Below, in pieces: positions 35,901 to 48,994 of a DNA stretch of 64,000 nucleotides; positions within the stretch are counted from its first letter, which is position 1; every line of letters begins with the position of its first letter. The position numbers and the translations under genes are program-made. The DNA lies in assembly GCF_022539665.2 (NCBI RefSeq), contig NC_081333.1, positions 7,934,971-7,998,970 of the forward strand, given 5' to 3'. Below the pieces are notes generated by a model, which searched no databases, had not been told where the DNA came from, and saw only the letters and a program-made list of their open reading frames with translations. This DNA is from Daphnia carinata. Its lineage: Eukaryota > Arthropoda > Branchiopoda > Diplostraca > Daphniidae.

Positions 35901-38900
35901 AAGAAGAATTGGGTCTCAATAGATCCTTGCTGCTTATATTTGACTCCATTTTTATTTGCATTCCTTTTTTTTTCTTTTTAAATGAAACAGGCCGTCAACA
36001 GCCCACTTCACTACAGCATTATCGTGACCCGACAAAAGAGCATCGCCATGATCGCTTTAGTCTGGTTGGTGGCCGCCATTCTTTCGGCGCCCGTTTGGGC
36101 CGGCAGCGTCCTCTTGCAACACTACGCACCGATAACGAACAACATGCGAACACCTCAGCATTCAACAACAGCACATAGCAACAACAACGACAGCGTATTC
36201 GACAACAGCGCACTGGTGAATAACGAAACGTTGTACGTCGGAAGTGACGGTGAACAGTTCAATATCAACAGCAGTAGGGACCAACAACAACAACAACAAT
36301 ATTTGATGAATTTGTGCTACAGCGTCTCTCTCATCCTCTTCGGATTCGTTTGGCCACTGGCGGCCCTTTGTTGGCTTTATTTGCGTATGTACGAGGCTGC
36401 CTTAAAGAATTCGGCCCGCACCAGACGCCAATCGCTTTGTTCTAACACAAACAACAACGCCAATGCCATGGATGGGACGGTCGGAGCTGCGGCCGTGGCA
36501 GCTGCATCAACCGTGGCTGCAACAGCCTCTTCCAATGCGGATCCTTGTTTCAGTTCCTACGGTACGACAACTATGACGGGATCACATCATACGACGCTAG
36601 CGGACGCTATTACATCGGTGACGACGACAGCCGCAGCTTTGGCATCGGAGAATCAAGCGTCCATGCGATTGCTGGCTGCCGCTTCGGCCGCTGCCGCATC
36701 GGCCTCAACGCCTCACCAACATCGTAGCAACAGGTGCGTAAAATCGATCCGTCTTTGTTCTTTTTTTTTCTTTTTACAATAAAAAAAAACACACACGACA
36801 ACAACGAGGTTCTATTTTAAGCATTTTCCCCTCGGGTACTGCCTTCTAAAAGTTTCACTATCTCTTTCGAATTATGCGTGGCTCACAGGCATCTACAGAT
36901 GTATCGACTATCCGCAACGGAAACCACACTAGGGCCAACACCCTTGACCGATCAGATGATTAAATTATAACGAAAAATGGCTGTTTTTAGACAGGGGAAG
37001 TAACGAGATATGAACAGGGGAATAGGAATCAAGTTGCTGTAATGGTCAACAAAGTCTTTCTTACTCCTTGCCATGTTTTCCTTGAGTTAAAAAAAAAAAA
37101 AAAAGGGTAACGAGCAGTAAAAGGTGCTGAAGGAAAACGATATCGTAAAAAAAAAAAAATTATATCCATTGCTCGAGGCTTCTAACCCTTACTCACGTTG
37201 CATCAATTTCATATCTATATATAATGCCATGAAGCGCAACGGGGTAGCACTCAATCGATTAATGGTCACAGAAAAGAGAAGAGCAAAGAGAAGAAGGCGC
37301 TTGAGTGAGAGTGCGTGCACAGCGTATAATAGCTAGAAAGGTAATCATCGGAAAGAAGCAACAGGGACTGACCCTCCCTTATTTGCGCTGTTGTTTTTCC
37401 CGTCATTAGTGACATGTAGACACTTTGACAGCCAAGTCTTTTCATCCTTTTCTTTGTGTACACGACGATCCGTCCATGCAATTATGCACCCTTCATCACG
37501 CGAACGATAGCTATCAGCGTCCAATATCCGGCGACTTGTTAGGATTGGGTAAACTGATTTTCTCGTATAATCAGCAGGTTAGGTCCTTTCGAGCACAAAA
37601 GGACGTTCTACGAGGGTCAACGCTGTCTAGTCGTCGGACCCTACTGTCCTAGACCGGAATTATCCTTCGATAAGAGGGGAACTATCAACTATCGCTTTTA
37701 TTTGACTACGTTGGGAATTGTTTGACTTGGAAACCAGGAGATGATGAAACAAACTGGAGGGACGTTGGAAACGGAAGCTCTTAAAAGTTTAATGAGAGGC
37801 AGCGCAGGCAATGACAGTCAACGGAATCGATTGTCACGATCGATTGACAAACATCGACCGATGCGTTCAGTTGAGCTTCTCTATCACCCGAAAAATATCG
37901 TATCACTATGCATTGTTGGACCCGCTGTTCTGATTACATGATACGTAATTTACTAGCCAACTAGATAAGATTAAATTTTAGGTATAACTTCTTCTTGAAC
38001 GAACTTGTATTCAATTAAAAACAGCAAAGGAATGGGTAACAAAAACATTTAGACGTTAGTCAAAGTTAAAGATTTTAACTTGTTCAGTAGCTCAATCTAC
38101 ATGCAAATGAGCTTTTGGAATAGGGAGGTGGGTAACTGATTGGATAGAGATTGCAATCACGCTAAGGGGAAAGAAGCGGCTCCGTTTTTGCCTCATTCAG
38201 TTGGGATTGTATCTGTGTTTGAATTTCCTGTTGCTGCGCTAATGAGAGTGTAGAGAAAAACGGAACGGAAACAGGTTCGCTGATCATCGTCTGGCCAAGA
38301 CGACCGAGAGTCTCCTTTTCGAAGCCATTCAATCTCCTATCTATTTGGACTCGATAAGAAAATGGGAAAAAAAGCGAGTGAAAAAGATCCTATCACATCC
38401 AAACGTGGCCGCTTTATCGGTTGCCAATTGGGGCCCTCCCTTCGACCATAGCGACGCCATCAGAACGTATATCTAGTTGTTCGATATATATATATATATA
38501 TGTACATTTATAAGGATTCCGATCGTCCAAGCCCCCTCGAGCAACCTCGAAAAGCCATTTATTTTGTAGACCGTCTAGCTTGTAGCAGTCACGCAGTTCA
38601 TACATTAATAAATGAACCGTGAAAAGACTGGCAGAAGGTTCTTCTTTGAAACGAAGTAAAAAATATATAATAAATTCGATTTCCTTCCGGTTATTGTGAT
38701 TCGATTGCGAAGACAAACATTTACAACATTCAAGTCAGACGACCTGCCGACGCCTAGCCCAGGTCGTCAATCTTGTTCGTAGCGTTCACTGCGAAAATCG
38801 TCAAGATTCCATTCTGTTTTGCATGAGTCAAGCGTCCTCTTTGAAGAAGCTTGAAGCTTTCTTCAACTAAAAAGTCAATAAAGTCAAGTTCTTTTTTTTC

Positions 38901-39504
38901 ATTGGAGATCAGATCATCAGGTTTGGCAGCACTCAGAACGAAAGAGGATTACGGGCTCACGAAAGGCAAGAGAAAAGTTTTCGTTTAGAAATAGAAAAAG
39001 AGATTGGCAGGACACATTGAAAACAGTCATCTGCTTATACCAGAAAATAAAAAGATCTTATGCGTATCCTGCGCTACAACTGTATCTGCAGACTTGATCC
39101 ATTTATAATGTCGCGTACGTTTCTTATTCTATTTATAGAAAAACTTCAACTCAACCCACCTATTTACTATGTGAATTGTAGCCTGTATTCCCTAGTTCCC
39201 CTATTCTCCTTTTTAAATGGTCACCAGTTAGCCGCACTCTTTGTGCGTGTTTCCTATATCCGTTTGCGATAGAGCTCTTCCGGTAATGATCCAGGAGATA
39301 GGATCGCCCAATAACTGGACGATGAGCCGGATGTCAGAAGACGTGACTGGTGAAGATGTGCTGGATAAGTGCAGCGTATAGCAAAGAGTTCCAGCGAAAA
39401 TAAATCGCATCGACCCGCGGTTACCCCAGTCCAGCCGGGCAGTTAGTGACCTTCAACGGCAGCCAGTCCGTCAGCTTTACTGCACGAATGCAGAATACCA
39501 CACG

Positions 39505-39543
<39 letters not shown>

Positions 39544-42500
39544 ATATAGCACCAACCGCTATACTACCGCCATCAAAAGCTTTCCACTTGTGCGGCCGCC
39601 CAGCATTCTATTCCAACATCTATATCGATCCATGGCTGTGCTGCTGCTTTCAGCCGGTTACTACTTGCCCGTCCTTGAAGCCCGGGCGTTTTTTTTTTCT
39701 TCTTCTCCTTCCGTTTTCTTTTGCTTGTTTTATTTCTTCCTCTTTTTTTTTTTATCTACTGTGCTGTTAGATCTTCTGGAACGTATTCGTACTATTTGCA
39801 TTTGCTTCCTGTTGTGCCTCTGCGTGTCTGCATATTTCTGTCTATTTCGTTTCTTGGTTCGCATTTCTTCTTTTTTTGTTTCTCCTCCATCGCAGGGTCG
39901 TGACAGTCCCCGTTGTTTGTTCGTGCCATGTTGAATTTGTCTATGTAGATATAGACCTTTTCGTATACTGGATTCGTTTTGCTTTCTTGTCCTATTTTTA
40001 GAATACTTGAATGGCAACTCCGTTTGGATTCGCACATTTGCAGTTCTACGGAACAAGTCTGCGGGATCAAATTGAATGGCGGAGTGTCGTCAATTATCAA
40101 CGCCTAGTCAGGGAACTCGATTACAAAGTCATTACGAGCAGAACAGTAGCAGGTCTAATACTACTGTGCACGTCTAAGGGATTTCCTTTGGCCTTTTAAT
40201 GACATCGTACTCTAACTATGAAAAACATCCCATTCGTCTTTTTCTTTTGCCAAACCGAATTATTCTTCCGGATCAAAAAAAAAAAAAAAGGAACAAGAAT
40301 AGAACGGAAATATTCCATCTCGGGATGTGCATGTTTTTTAGGCATTATGCGTTATCATTTTCTTTTTGCGCAGCAGAGTGGTCGTGATTTACTTGTATTT
40401 GCCTGCTCTGATTCAACTCATTCCATCCTGCGCTTACCCTTCCGCCACGTCAAACACTCCGGCCAAAAGAAACAGTCGACGATCGACGAGCACTCTCGCA
40501 AAAATCCTTCATCCAAAATAGGCCGGTCGATACGTCCAATCTGACGTGCCAAAGGAAGACGAAAAGTTTGGCCTCAAAGTTTTTTTTTTCCCCTACTTTT
40601 GATTATGTTGATGACGTTTTCTCGTCTCTCGTATCAAAGCTATTTATCAAGTAGGCATTTTACGTAGTTTTATGCGGAGGGCGGGGATAAAATAGACGAG
40701 GAAAAAGGGACTGTGGGTTCTTGCTAAAGAATTTGTCGTCAAACATTTATTGAGCTGCAATCTGTGATATGGCAAAAGGGCAACAGGGGAAACAAGGTGG
40801 CAAACGATAAACTTAGGCTCAGTGTGAATAAATAAAAAGTAAGAATGATTTCTCATCTTGACGCTTCAAAAACAAAAAAAAAAATTGACGCCACGCGCTG
40901 CAGAGCGCCGTAACACGAAAACAAGACACGACCTGCAAGACAACGACTTGTTACGCTCTAGAAAGTTTACCCAGCCAACGTTTTATCTTTTATTCATTTT
41001 TTTTTTCTTATTTTGGTTTTTTTTTAAATCACTACTTTTATAGCACCACACCCACTCAGCTTTCCCTCTATTTGTCAGCCAGTGTTTTCCTCTTTTCGAC
41101 TTGGACTTGGCCAATGTTTGCAACGGCCAACGATTGATTGTCAAACAAGCGACTACGCAAAAGTGCCTTCCCTGTTTGGAAGGCTTTCGTCGAATCTTGA
41201 ATGATGAATGCGATAAAAGTAAAGCAAAAAAAAAGAGACGTCGTGTTCAGGAAGTCAGAGATGATACATAAAACAAGCAAGTCTTTGCAAAGTTCCGCAT
41301 CGATGGAGACAAGGCACAAATTGGCAATTCCGCGAAACACGAGCAGCTCGAAGAGAGCATCTGAAAATTCCATCGATACAGCCAGAATTGCAACAAAAAA
41401 AAAAAAAAGGAATCCGCACCCAAAAATAAAAAGTTTCGCAAACTTCTCGCCTTTGACGCAATGATTACAAAGTTGACATTGAGCAACGAGAATATAAGAT
41501 CGGGCGTTAATTCCCCAAGCACTTTAGCCATAACTAGCATCAGCAGATAGATCTAAAGTCGTTGGGGCAAACTCGCAAATAAGTTTGCCATGCGATACCA
41601 AATAGCGACACGCATCTACGACCGACTTTCTCGCTCTGTATCGTTGCATAATATAACAGAAGGCGTTGGATGTCGTTGTGAATACACTTCTGAAGGTAAC
41701 AGAAACTTTTCGAATACGAGCGCTTGTGTGACTTGATATAACACTGCATCACGAATTGGCCAAGGTCGCAGGTATTAGCGAAAACTAACAGCTTTTGCAA
41801 CAGCGTTTGCGGCAAGCAAGACCTTTTATTTACAAACAACTCCCAATGCACCATTTTCAAGTTCACCAACGGAGTTGATGGAACGAACAGAGCCCAGTAG
41901 TTAGGGATTTTTTTTTGGCAATGATAATAGAGAAATCGGGGGGAGCTTTTGAGAAGCCCTTGAAAAAAAAACGAAGTTCAAAGAGGCAAGAGAATTGGCA
42001 TAAAACGTCGTACCACATTAGTTGATGGCTTCTTAAAACTTTAGCAATCGCATGCGCATATGTGTGGCATCCCTTTTTTAAAATGAATTTGAAACATTTA
42101 TGTATACGACCTCACTGAACGATCATCGAAATCTGAATCTTTAAGGAACGGCCGCAATATCTGCAGTCGAGAACGATTCAGTTCTTTCGAAATAGGAAAC
42201 GTATGGCAAATCGATAAGATAAACTCATCAAACGGCTAGATGAAATATAAATCTATTTGCCCCTTACTGACGTTAATCCCACGTTTTTCCACAAGCTTTA
42301 GCTTTGTTATCTTTTCACTGTTCGCTATGCGCTTTCAAATGAGCCCGCAGCCGTCAAACGCAAATTCCCGATTGACGTCAATGGCTTCACGTCACTTGTT
42401 AAAGATGTTGCTTTACTGAAAAAGAGAAAAAAGCCCTCATTTCCCATTTGACGTCACTAATGCTTTGTTGTGTTTTTGACAAACCCAGATATTGGATGCG

Positions 42501-44162
42501 TTTGAATGGAATGCAACAACAATTGCTGAGGCTGTTTTGGAGAGAACAAGGACGGCCTTTAAGGACCACAGCCATGGTCATATCATCGTTCACCTGCTGT
42601 TGGTTACCTTTTTTCGTATGGTTATTACCATTTCAAATTCATCCGTCATTGATAGCCACAACAGCTACAACTCTAGAAAATGTGGAGTCTCGTCCTACGA
42701 TGACTGCTGCCTCTGCCGGAATATTTCTGGCCCGATTGGCCGCCTTTTCTAACGTAACGTTCCCATCTTCGTCATTGCATAAAGAAACAATAAAAAAAAT
42801 ATATATATATTCTTTATCCATCAGGTTCTGATCAGTCCGGCTATCTACGTCTATCGCAATCAAGTGGCGCAGAGAGAAGCCGGGCGTGTTCTGCTGCTCC
42901 TTTTCTGTCCGTTACGACATCGCCGTGGCCAATCGACCAGGTACAACAGTCATGACATTGCCACACCCTTAGTGATGGGCGGTTTGGGTGTGGGTGGCAT
43001 GACGACCTCGCAGCTCCATCATCCGCACTTGGGCGAGTCGAGATTGCGGAGGAATTCGAACGCAGTCAACTCGTCGAGAAGGTCCAGTAGTTTAGTGACC
43101 AACAATAGCACAGATTCACCGACCCGTAAAGGATCAGAAGAACCCATGACTGTTCTGGCCTTGGCCCAGGCTACAGTCGTCAATTGGCGGGGACGCAGCG
43201 GCTCAACCGACTGCCGATTGTTAACGAGAAACAATGGCGCTGGCCTATTAGCTGATGAGGCTTCGGTTGCCCAGCAGCAGCCTATTCTTCGCGTTGTGCC
43301 ATCGCCCCAGTTAGTGGCCAGACAGCGTCGTCTTAGTAATAATAAGCCTAGAGCTTCGATACCCGGCGCTTGTTGCACTTACTCACTGGATCGACGTCCG
43401 TCCACTTTGTCTTCGCACATGGACGCCCACCCGCCAATTGAGATGCGTCAGCGTTCGCAGACCATCTCGGAAGCTCGTTTGACGTCCTCTAGCCGCCTTC
43501 TAGAACATCCAGCAGCACTTTCGCCTCGTATTAGCAGAATAGATCCATTGACCCAAACTGAAGGGGTTGCAACTAACACGTCGTTTCCCAACGTAATCAC
43601 GCCGGGCGCGACTGCGTCTACTACAAGTAGCTGCGTGCCGACTGATCGATCCCGTTCCAAGAAACGGCACACGTCTTCATCGACGACTGCCGCCGCTGCC
43701 GCCGCCGCTGCAGCTGCCGTCGCTGCGGCAGAATTGAAAGCTCTCAACCATCCGCTAGCTTATTATCCGTCGCTGGATTTCTTTGACATTGGACTAGAAG
43801 ATTACGGCCGTCGTTCAGCCACGTCGTCCTTTTCTCGTTTTATTCAACAACAGCCTGCGACTCTTATTCCACCGACAGTTTCATCTTTTCCGCAACAACA
43901 GACGATGACGACGGCTATGGCTGTACCACTTGCTCACACAGTGTCGCAGTCCGGCGGCAACAATGGCGGCAGACGGAGAAGAACTTGTTCGTTTTCTAAA
44001 GTCATGTCACGTGGAAGTAAACAGCAAACAAGCACCAACACTCGTTGGCCAGCTGTTTTCGGTTCGGCCAGCAAACAGCAACAGCAAGAAATCCTTACAA
44101 GGAGTAGCGCATCGTCCATGCCTAGCGTCCAGCAAATCCCGTCTTTGGTCACGGCTGTCTAA
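32943..44162 (+). CDS. Orphan class A (rhodopsin-like) GPCR with long cytoplasmic tail
   Basis: Five exons: 32943-33190, 35293-35641, 35991-36733, 42489-42753, 42825-44162; 980 residues in frame. TM1 is ~42-71 (VALQLTVLVFISAVGTFANA), TM2 84-103, TM3 ~172-196 ending in DRYYAV, TM4 ~217-240, TM5 ~309-331, TM6 ~473-495 with CWLPFF, TM7 ending in SPAIYVYR. Odd points: position 2.50 is Asn92 (MANL) instead of Asp, 7.49 is Ser539 (SPxxY, not NPxxY), and Cys3.25 is Lys172, so the usual TM3-ECL2 disulfide is missing. ECL1 is His-rich and long; ECL2 spans ~66 residues with N-glycosylation sites and poly-Gln. ICL3 is long and Ala-rich. The ~436-residue tail has a poly-Ala run and ends VTAV, a class I PDZ ligand. 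Intron 1 has a GC donor (CG|GCAAGT). Ligand and subfamily are unknown. Confidence 0.8.
33191..35292 (+). other. GPCR intron 1 (2.1 kb, GC-AG)
   Basis: The donor is CCG|GCAAGT and the acceptor ATAATCAG|GTTCG. Only this pair joins SN-R to FVLSLIMANL in frame; the nearest GT (CAA|GTTGTT) shifts the frame. No nested gene or repeat of note is visible inside. Confidence 0.6.
38484..38502. repeat. (TA)n microsatellite
   Basis: Uninterrupted TA dinucleotides (~9-10 units) within GPCR intron 3. Confidence 0.85.
39512..39538. repeat. (AC)n microsatellite
   Basis: About 13 uninterrupted AC units, with interrupted CACGCACATATAC just before, within GPCR intron 3. Confidence 0.9.
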
Positions 44163-44189
44163 AACACACACGCACAAGCACACAAAACA

Positions 44190-44195
44190 AATAAA
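44190..44195 (+). terminator. Possible poly(A) signal of the GPCR gene
   Basis: AATAAA 27 bp after the stop codon. It is very close to the stop, so a more distal signal (AT-rich run near 44525-44740) may be the one used. Confidence 0.3.
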
Positions 44196-45862
44196 CCTCT
44201 TCCGTCGAGAACTGCGGATCCACCGTGAAATGGACGGCGTATGCTGGTACTTACCGGTTCTTAAGAGCGAGCGCTTTCGCAAACCGGTCCGCACAATGTA
44301 TCCTCTGAAAAAAGAGGACAAACAACTCATCACCGTATTGTTCGGCCATTTGGACGGACAAAACAAATACACACACATGGCCGGATCGCTGTCTGTCCCT
44401 CCTTGGCTATTCCTGAAACTTTGTTATTCTTGCATTTCATATCTATTTATTTCCGTTCCAGACAAGCATTCCCATACATTACCAATTGCAAGAAGAAGAA
44501 GAAAGACTTTGGTCTATATTTGTACGTGATATTTATTAATATTTTTTCAGTTTGATTTTTCTGCCAGTTACGCCTATGGTCCTTCCTTCGCCATCAGATT
44601 ATATCAAGATTTTGTACATCAGTGTTGTTGCTATGTATACATCATTTGAATGAACATATTTGATGTGGTCGTTTCTCTTTCATGTTTTGTGAGATGTTTA
44701 TACAATATATTTACAAATACATACCAGTTCAGTCTATTTCTTTTTTTTCCATCCTATTAATGTGACGATACCACCAATTCGATTTGCAACCACGGGAACG
44801 ACAAACCAACATTCGTACTATACGAACAGTTTATATTTTTCCCAATGATATGACGTGAGTGACGCGTTTCTGCACCCCACGACTTTTCATCTCGTCAATC
44901 AAGCTACTACAATAGCTCGAAAAATGGGAATGGCACTGCAAGGACAAGGTTTTCTTTTTTTGGACAGAAAAAGAATACTTAAATCGGGAATCATATTGAT
45001 TGGTTTGTGAGATTCTTACGCGTTTCTTTTCTTTCATTTCATTTTTGGTGCCACTCCTACGCGTTAGCTCGTATGGGGTGTCTACACTGCCTAAAGCTTC
45101 ACATCAAAAGTGTTGTTTCACTTATAGCAATACGTTTGACTATCACTTTTTTGGCTTTCTGTAAAACTGGCTGACAAAAAAAGTCAACAAAATATCGATT
45201 TATCTTATGTACACAAAGAAAGCTTGCAGACGTTACATCGACAAAAAAAAAAGGGAAAAAACACAGCCAAAAATGCAGGATGATGATCTCTTTATCAAAC
45301 TCTGTCATATATCTATTAACGTTGTTGTTCTTTTCCTTTCCTTTCTCCTCCATTGCATTTTTTTTTTTTTTTGCTTTTGACAAATAAGAGCGATGGATCA
45401 GTAAAACAAACACGAGACAATAATGCCAGACACATAAAATGCATCGCCAGGCGTATCTTTTTTGTTGTGTCGTTTAAAAAGTCGAACACAAACAGGGGGC
45501 CGTTGATGTATCACGCTTACATAAAGTAAAAGAAAATTAAAAAATATTCGATCAGCACGGTCTAACGATCCGCTAGGTTTCCGTTGCACGGTCGTCGTCG
45601 ATCACGTCCCGAGCGGACGCGTGCACACGTCAACCGTGAGCCAATTTTGACATTTGACATAGTTCGATCTTTCGAAAGATGTGCGGCGAATGATAAAATC
45701 TCGTGTTTCACTGAGGTATGGAATGTGAGATCGATTGCTGGTTCTATTATTACGCGACCAACATATAACTCTTACACGGATAAAGAACAAACATTTTCGG
45801 GAAAAGAGATTGGAAATTTGGAAAAGTGGGTATTTTTTTTTTCGTTTCACATGAGGCGCCAT
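44196..45862. other. Convergent interval between GPCR and PBK, no gene seen
   Basis: 3' UTR material of both genes and unique intergenic DNA. The ORF at 43930-44529 overlaps the GPCR tail in another frame and is a shadow. Confidence 0.5.
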
Positions 45863-47012
45863 CTAATTTGAAAGATTCCAGATGTTCATGACTGCCGAAG
45901 CTAGTGGTCTCTTTTCAGGATCGTATTCAGTGGTAGCAATGAAAACGGCAATGGCAGTGCTGTAGTCGGGCTCTTCTGGAAGGTCTGGCAATGGAGGTCG
46001 AGTACCCAGAGCTTCTTGGTAGGCCAGATCAGGACAATCCGATCCATATGATTTGTCATCGTCTTCTTCGTCTTCTTCGTTGTCTTGCAGCAAATCGGCA
46101 TGAGGTACACAAAGGCTGAGCATCTCCCAAATGGTCAAACCTGGAGAAACGTTACTGCTTATTTTACAGGTAATAATACAATTAGTAAATATTGAATAAA
46201 CTTACCATAAGAAAATATATCGGCTTTGCAGGTAATGGCTCCTTCATCGTTTTCAAAGCTCCCGTCCATATCGATGACTTCTGGAGCAGACCACGCCTGA
46301 GTTCCGATATAAAACTGGTCTGATTTGGCTCGGCCATTGGCTTCCTTGAGTGCCATGGTAACGCCAAAGTCACACAGCTTGGCCACTTTGAAATCCCCAA
46401 AAATGAGTATGTTCCCACTTTTCATATCACCATGCATCAACAGCTTCTCTGTATGTAGGAAATCTAGGGCATTGGCAATATCAGTACCAACACATTTAAT
46501 TTGGTGTGGTGGGAATGGGCCAGCTCTGTTGTCCAAACGTTGTTCAATGAGGTCCATCAAGCAATTCTCTGCTTTTTCCATTGCCAGACACCAGGTTCCA
46601 TCTACTGCTTTGGTTAGTGTCCTAAAACCAATAATATTTGGATGTTCCAGTTTCTTGAGGATATCTGCCTCTTCCAGTAAACGCTTACTAAAATCCTGGT
46701 GTTCTTGATTGGCGAATCGCTTTGCCACTTTTTTAACTGCCCATGGAGAGCGATAACCACCCCCAGAAATAGGAGCCCTTTCCATCAGATATACACTAAC
46801 TCCTAAGTAAACGAAGTAAAATAGTGTATTAAGAAAATTATTATAGTACGTTCACGAAAGATTCTACCTGTTCCATAGCCTAATCTTTCTAATGATGGTG
46901 ATGCAGGGACAGTGATTTTTCTGCCAGGGCTTGCTTCAAAGCCACCATTCTGGCCAAGGGCTAAAGAATGAAGCCTATTCTTCATCGGAGTTCTAAAATT
47001 ATCGAAACTCAT
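45863..47012 (-). CDS. PBK: Lymphokine-activated killer T-cell-originated protein kinase (PBK/TOPK)
   Basis: Three exons: complement of 45863-46140, 46206-46802 and 46868-47012; 339 residues in frame (human 322). PBK is a MAPKK-like mitotic serine/threonine kinase activated by CDK1/cyclin B. Hallmarks are present: N-terminal NFRTPMK, whose Thr8 matches the CDK1 site Thr9 of human PBK; VPASPSLERLGYGTGVSVYLM as glycine-rich loop region; WAVKK with the ATP-binding Lys72; catalytic HGDMKSGN (His172-Asp174, the PBK-type HGD instead of HRD); CDFGV (192-196); an APEV-type activation end and ADIFSYGLTIWEML. The C-lobe carries an acidic insert (DNEEDEEDDDKS) also seen in human PBK, then ALGTRPPLPDLPEEPDYSTAI. 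The start is the first in-frame ATG. The assignment is firm. Confidence 0.93.
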
Positions 47013-48875
47013 TTCTACTATTTAAATAATCGTTATATAAACTACAGTTTTGAATTTTAAAACGGGTACACAGCTGTTGAGCCGATTCGAATGTTTGAAG
47101 CTTATTGACAGCCAAGCAACAGCAATGCCATCTAACGAGTTGTTGATCTCCCTAATACCTGAGCTTGGTAAAGAAAGCGCAATTGCGGCATTCAAATTAG
47201 GAAATAAAATAATACTAGCCACACCTGTACGCTTATAAATTTAAAGCAATGAACGTTATAACTTCTACTGTTTGTTTAAGAAGCTATTTGCTGGCCGTCT
47301 TCCGACATAACCAGCCCACCATGGTTTGCAACGTAAGCCGAGTCAAGTCCTTGCTGTAGGATTGCTTATTCGCGTGTTTCATTAGACGATGAATAACGAA
47401 AGAAATTCACTTTCTAATTTGCCTTTCTCTCCCTTAAATAATTAAATTGCTTAGCAACCTTGTTAACATTCACAAGGTGAAGAAGGAGGTATGAAGGAAA
47501 ATCAATTCCGTTATTTGAACCAGTCCTATCGAGGTTCTAGGCAATGTGCTTGTTTTTTAAGTAAAAAACGAGGAGTGTGTGCCAAAAGCTGAAACTAGCT
47601 GGTGCTAAAATGACCAATTAATTATATATTTTTGTACTTGTTCCAACCAACCAGTTTTATCTCGCCTGAAGGTTGGGGCATTGTAAAGGCAAATCCACGA
47701 ACACAAAGCGCGATGGGGGCGTAAGCCAAAATTACAACTATAAGTATTGAGTACAAACCAGTTCAATGGAATTAATTAAATGCCACGAGCACAAAAAACG
47801 ACCCGGTACTTCATTTACACCCCAGGTCCCTATTAGAGTTTTATTTTTCTTCTTCTATTCTCTTGTTTCTCAAAGTTAAAACACGCCAGCTGAGTTATTA
47901 GTAAAATAAGAAATCTGGTTTTTTGTTCAGAAATTGAATTCCTTTAGTTTAGCGGTCAACGTCCAAAAGTTCAAATTCTGTTAAGCATATGCGCAAAACA
48001 ATAACAGAAAAATGATTGCTAGTAAAGGAAGTGCGTTCGTTCCATCAACAATCACACGATTTTTCTTTTTGCCTTTTATTCCAATAACTAAATTAAAGAC
48101 AGTAAACTATGGCGTAGCATTAAAAATAACGGTATGATTTTTTTTTCTTCCGTCCGTGATGATAGCATCATTCACACTAAGAAAACCCGGCCAAGTTTCC
48201 CGGTTTCATTTATTGTCTCATCCCGACCGCACCATTGTTTAGTTTAGATAACATATCTGTGTTGTTGTACAGAGTATATAACATTAGCTAGTTTTGCCTT
48301 CAGATAAAACTGGGCAAGCTCAACAGAAGGGTTAGCAATGGTCTAGGAGAAGATCAACAAAAGAGCCAATAGTGCAAGGATTCTGCTACAGCTCCTGTCA
48401 TTGCTGCCTCGTCCTGAATCGAAACGAAGAAAAGTTACTTCTCACAATTTCATTCTGTCCACTATTTTGTTGAGCCATTCCCTCTAGGCTTATGTCACAA
48501 GCATAAGTGAAGCAGCTGAAATTTCTAGATATGTAAATTTCAACATGGGCTCTTTTCATGCATTCATATCAATAAAAGTCCTTCGGCGAAAGAAGGTGGA
48601 CAATCATTATCACCATCGAATTCCCCTGTCACGACCTGCCTCGTTGGGAGGGGCAGAGGCAAAGGATGGGTGGACGGGCAACTTTAGCGGATGTTTTGAC
48701 GGGCAGAGACAGTGAGAGGGTCTGAGGGCAAAGAAAGGCAGTGTTTTCAAGTGAAAAAAACACTTAAGATTAACTGGGCAAAGTAATGGCCGGCCCAGGT
48801 TGGCAGACTAAAATTTGAAAAAAAGACGTAAAATATGCTAGCACCACCTATCTCCGGCGTTAGACGGGCCGAAAG
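47013..48875. other. PBK promoter side and intergenic DNA
   Basis: The sequence next to PBK contains TTTGAA (47049-47054), a possible CHR cell-cycle element, 37 bp upstream of the ATG. A plus-strand frame through 47050-47238 has an ATG at 47138 (MPSNELLISLIPELGKES) and runs to a stop; it has no recognised homology and I do not call it a gene. The remaining ~1.6 kb holds nothing I can support. Confidence 0.4.
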
Positions 48876-48988
48876 AGAATAAATAAATAATAAATAATAA
48901 TAATATATATATATATAATAAATACATATAAATATATATAATAATAAATAATGAAATAAAATAAATAAATAATAAAAACAGATAAATA
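48876..48988. repeat. AT-only low-complexity stretch
   Basis: Interleaved AAT and AT units (AATAAATAATAAT, (AT)n, AAATAATAAT) with almost no G or C. It directly precedes the minus-strand tRNA-like relic and could be its oligo-A/T tail. Confidence 0.8.
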
Positions 48989-48994
48989 GTTTAA

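Larger units (their letters stand above)
36734..42488 (+). other. GPCR intron 3 (5.75 kb)
   Basis: This large intron splits the third intracellular loop from TM6. It contains a TA microsatellite (38484-38502), an AC microsatellite (39512-39538), and many A/T homopolymers. Several ORFs of 60-110 codons occur on both strands, but none shows domain similarity or phase-compatible splice sites. Confidence 0.5.

Noticed and set aside
37738-37941. Frame MMKQTGGTLETEALKS... with an acceptor-like CAG, possibly an alternative ICL3 exon of the GPCR
   Set aside because: In the phase required by exons 3 and 4 it reads AGG AGA TGA, a stop.
41068-41869. Several overlapping minus-strand frames in GPCR intron 3
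   Set aside because: Overlap each other in different frames and lack splice partners or similarity.
43019-43747. Antisense frames opposite the GPCR tail
   Set aside because: GC-rich, repetitive codons of the tail leave the complement open; no start context or domain.
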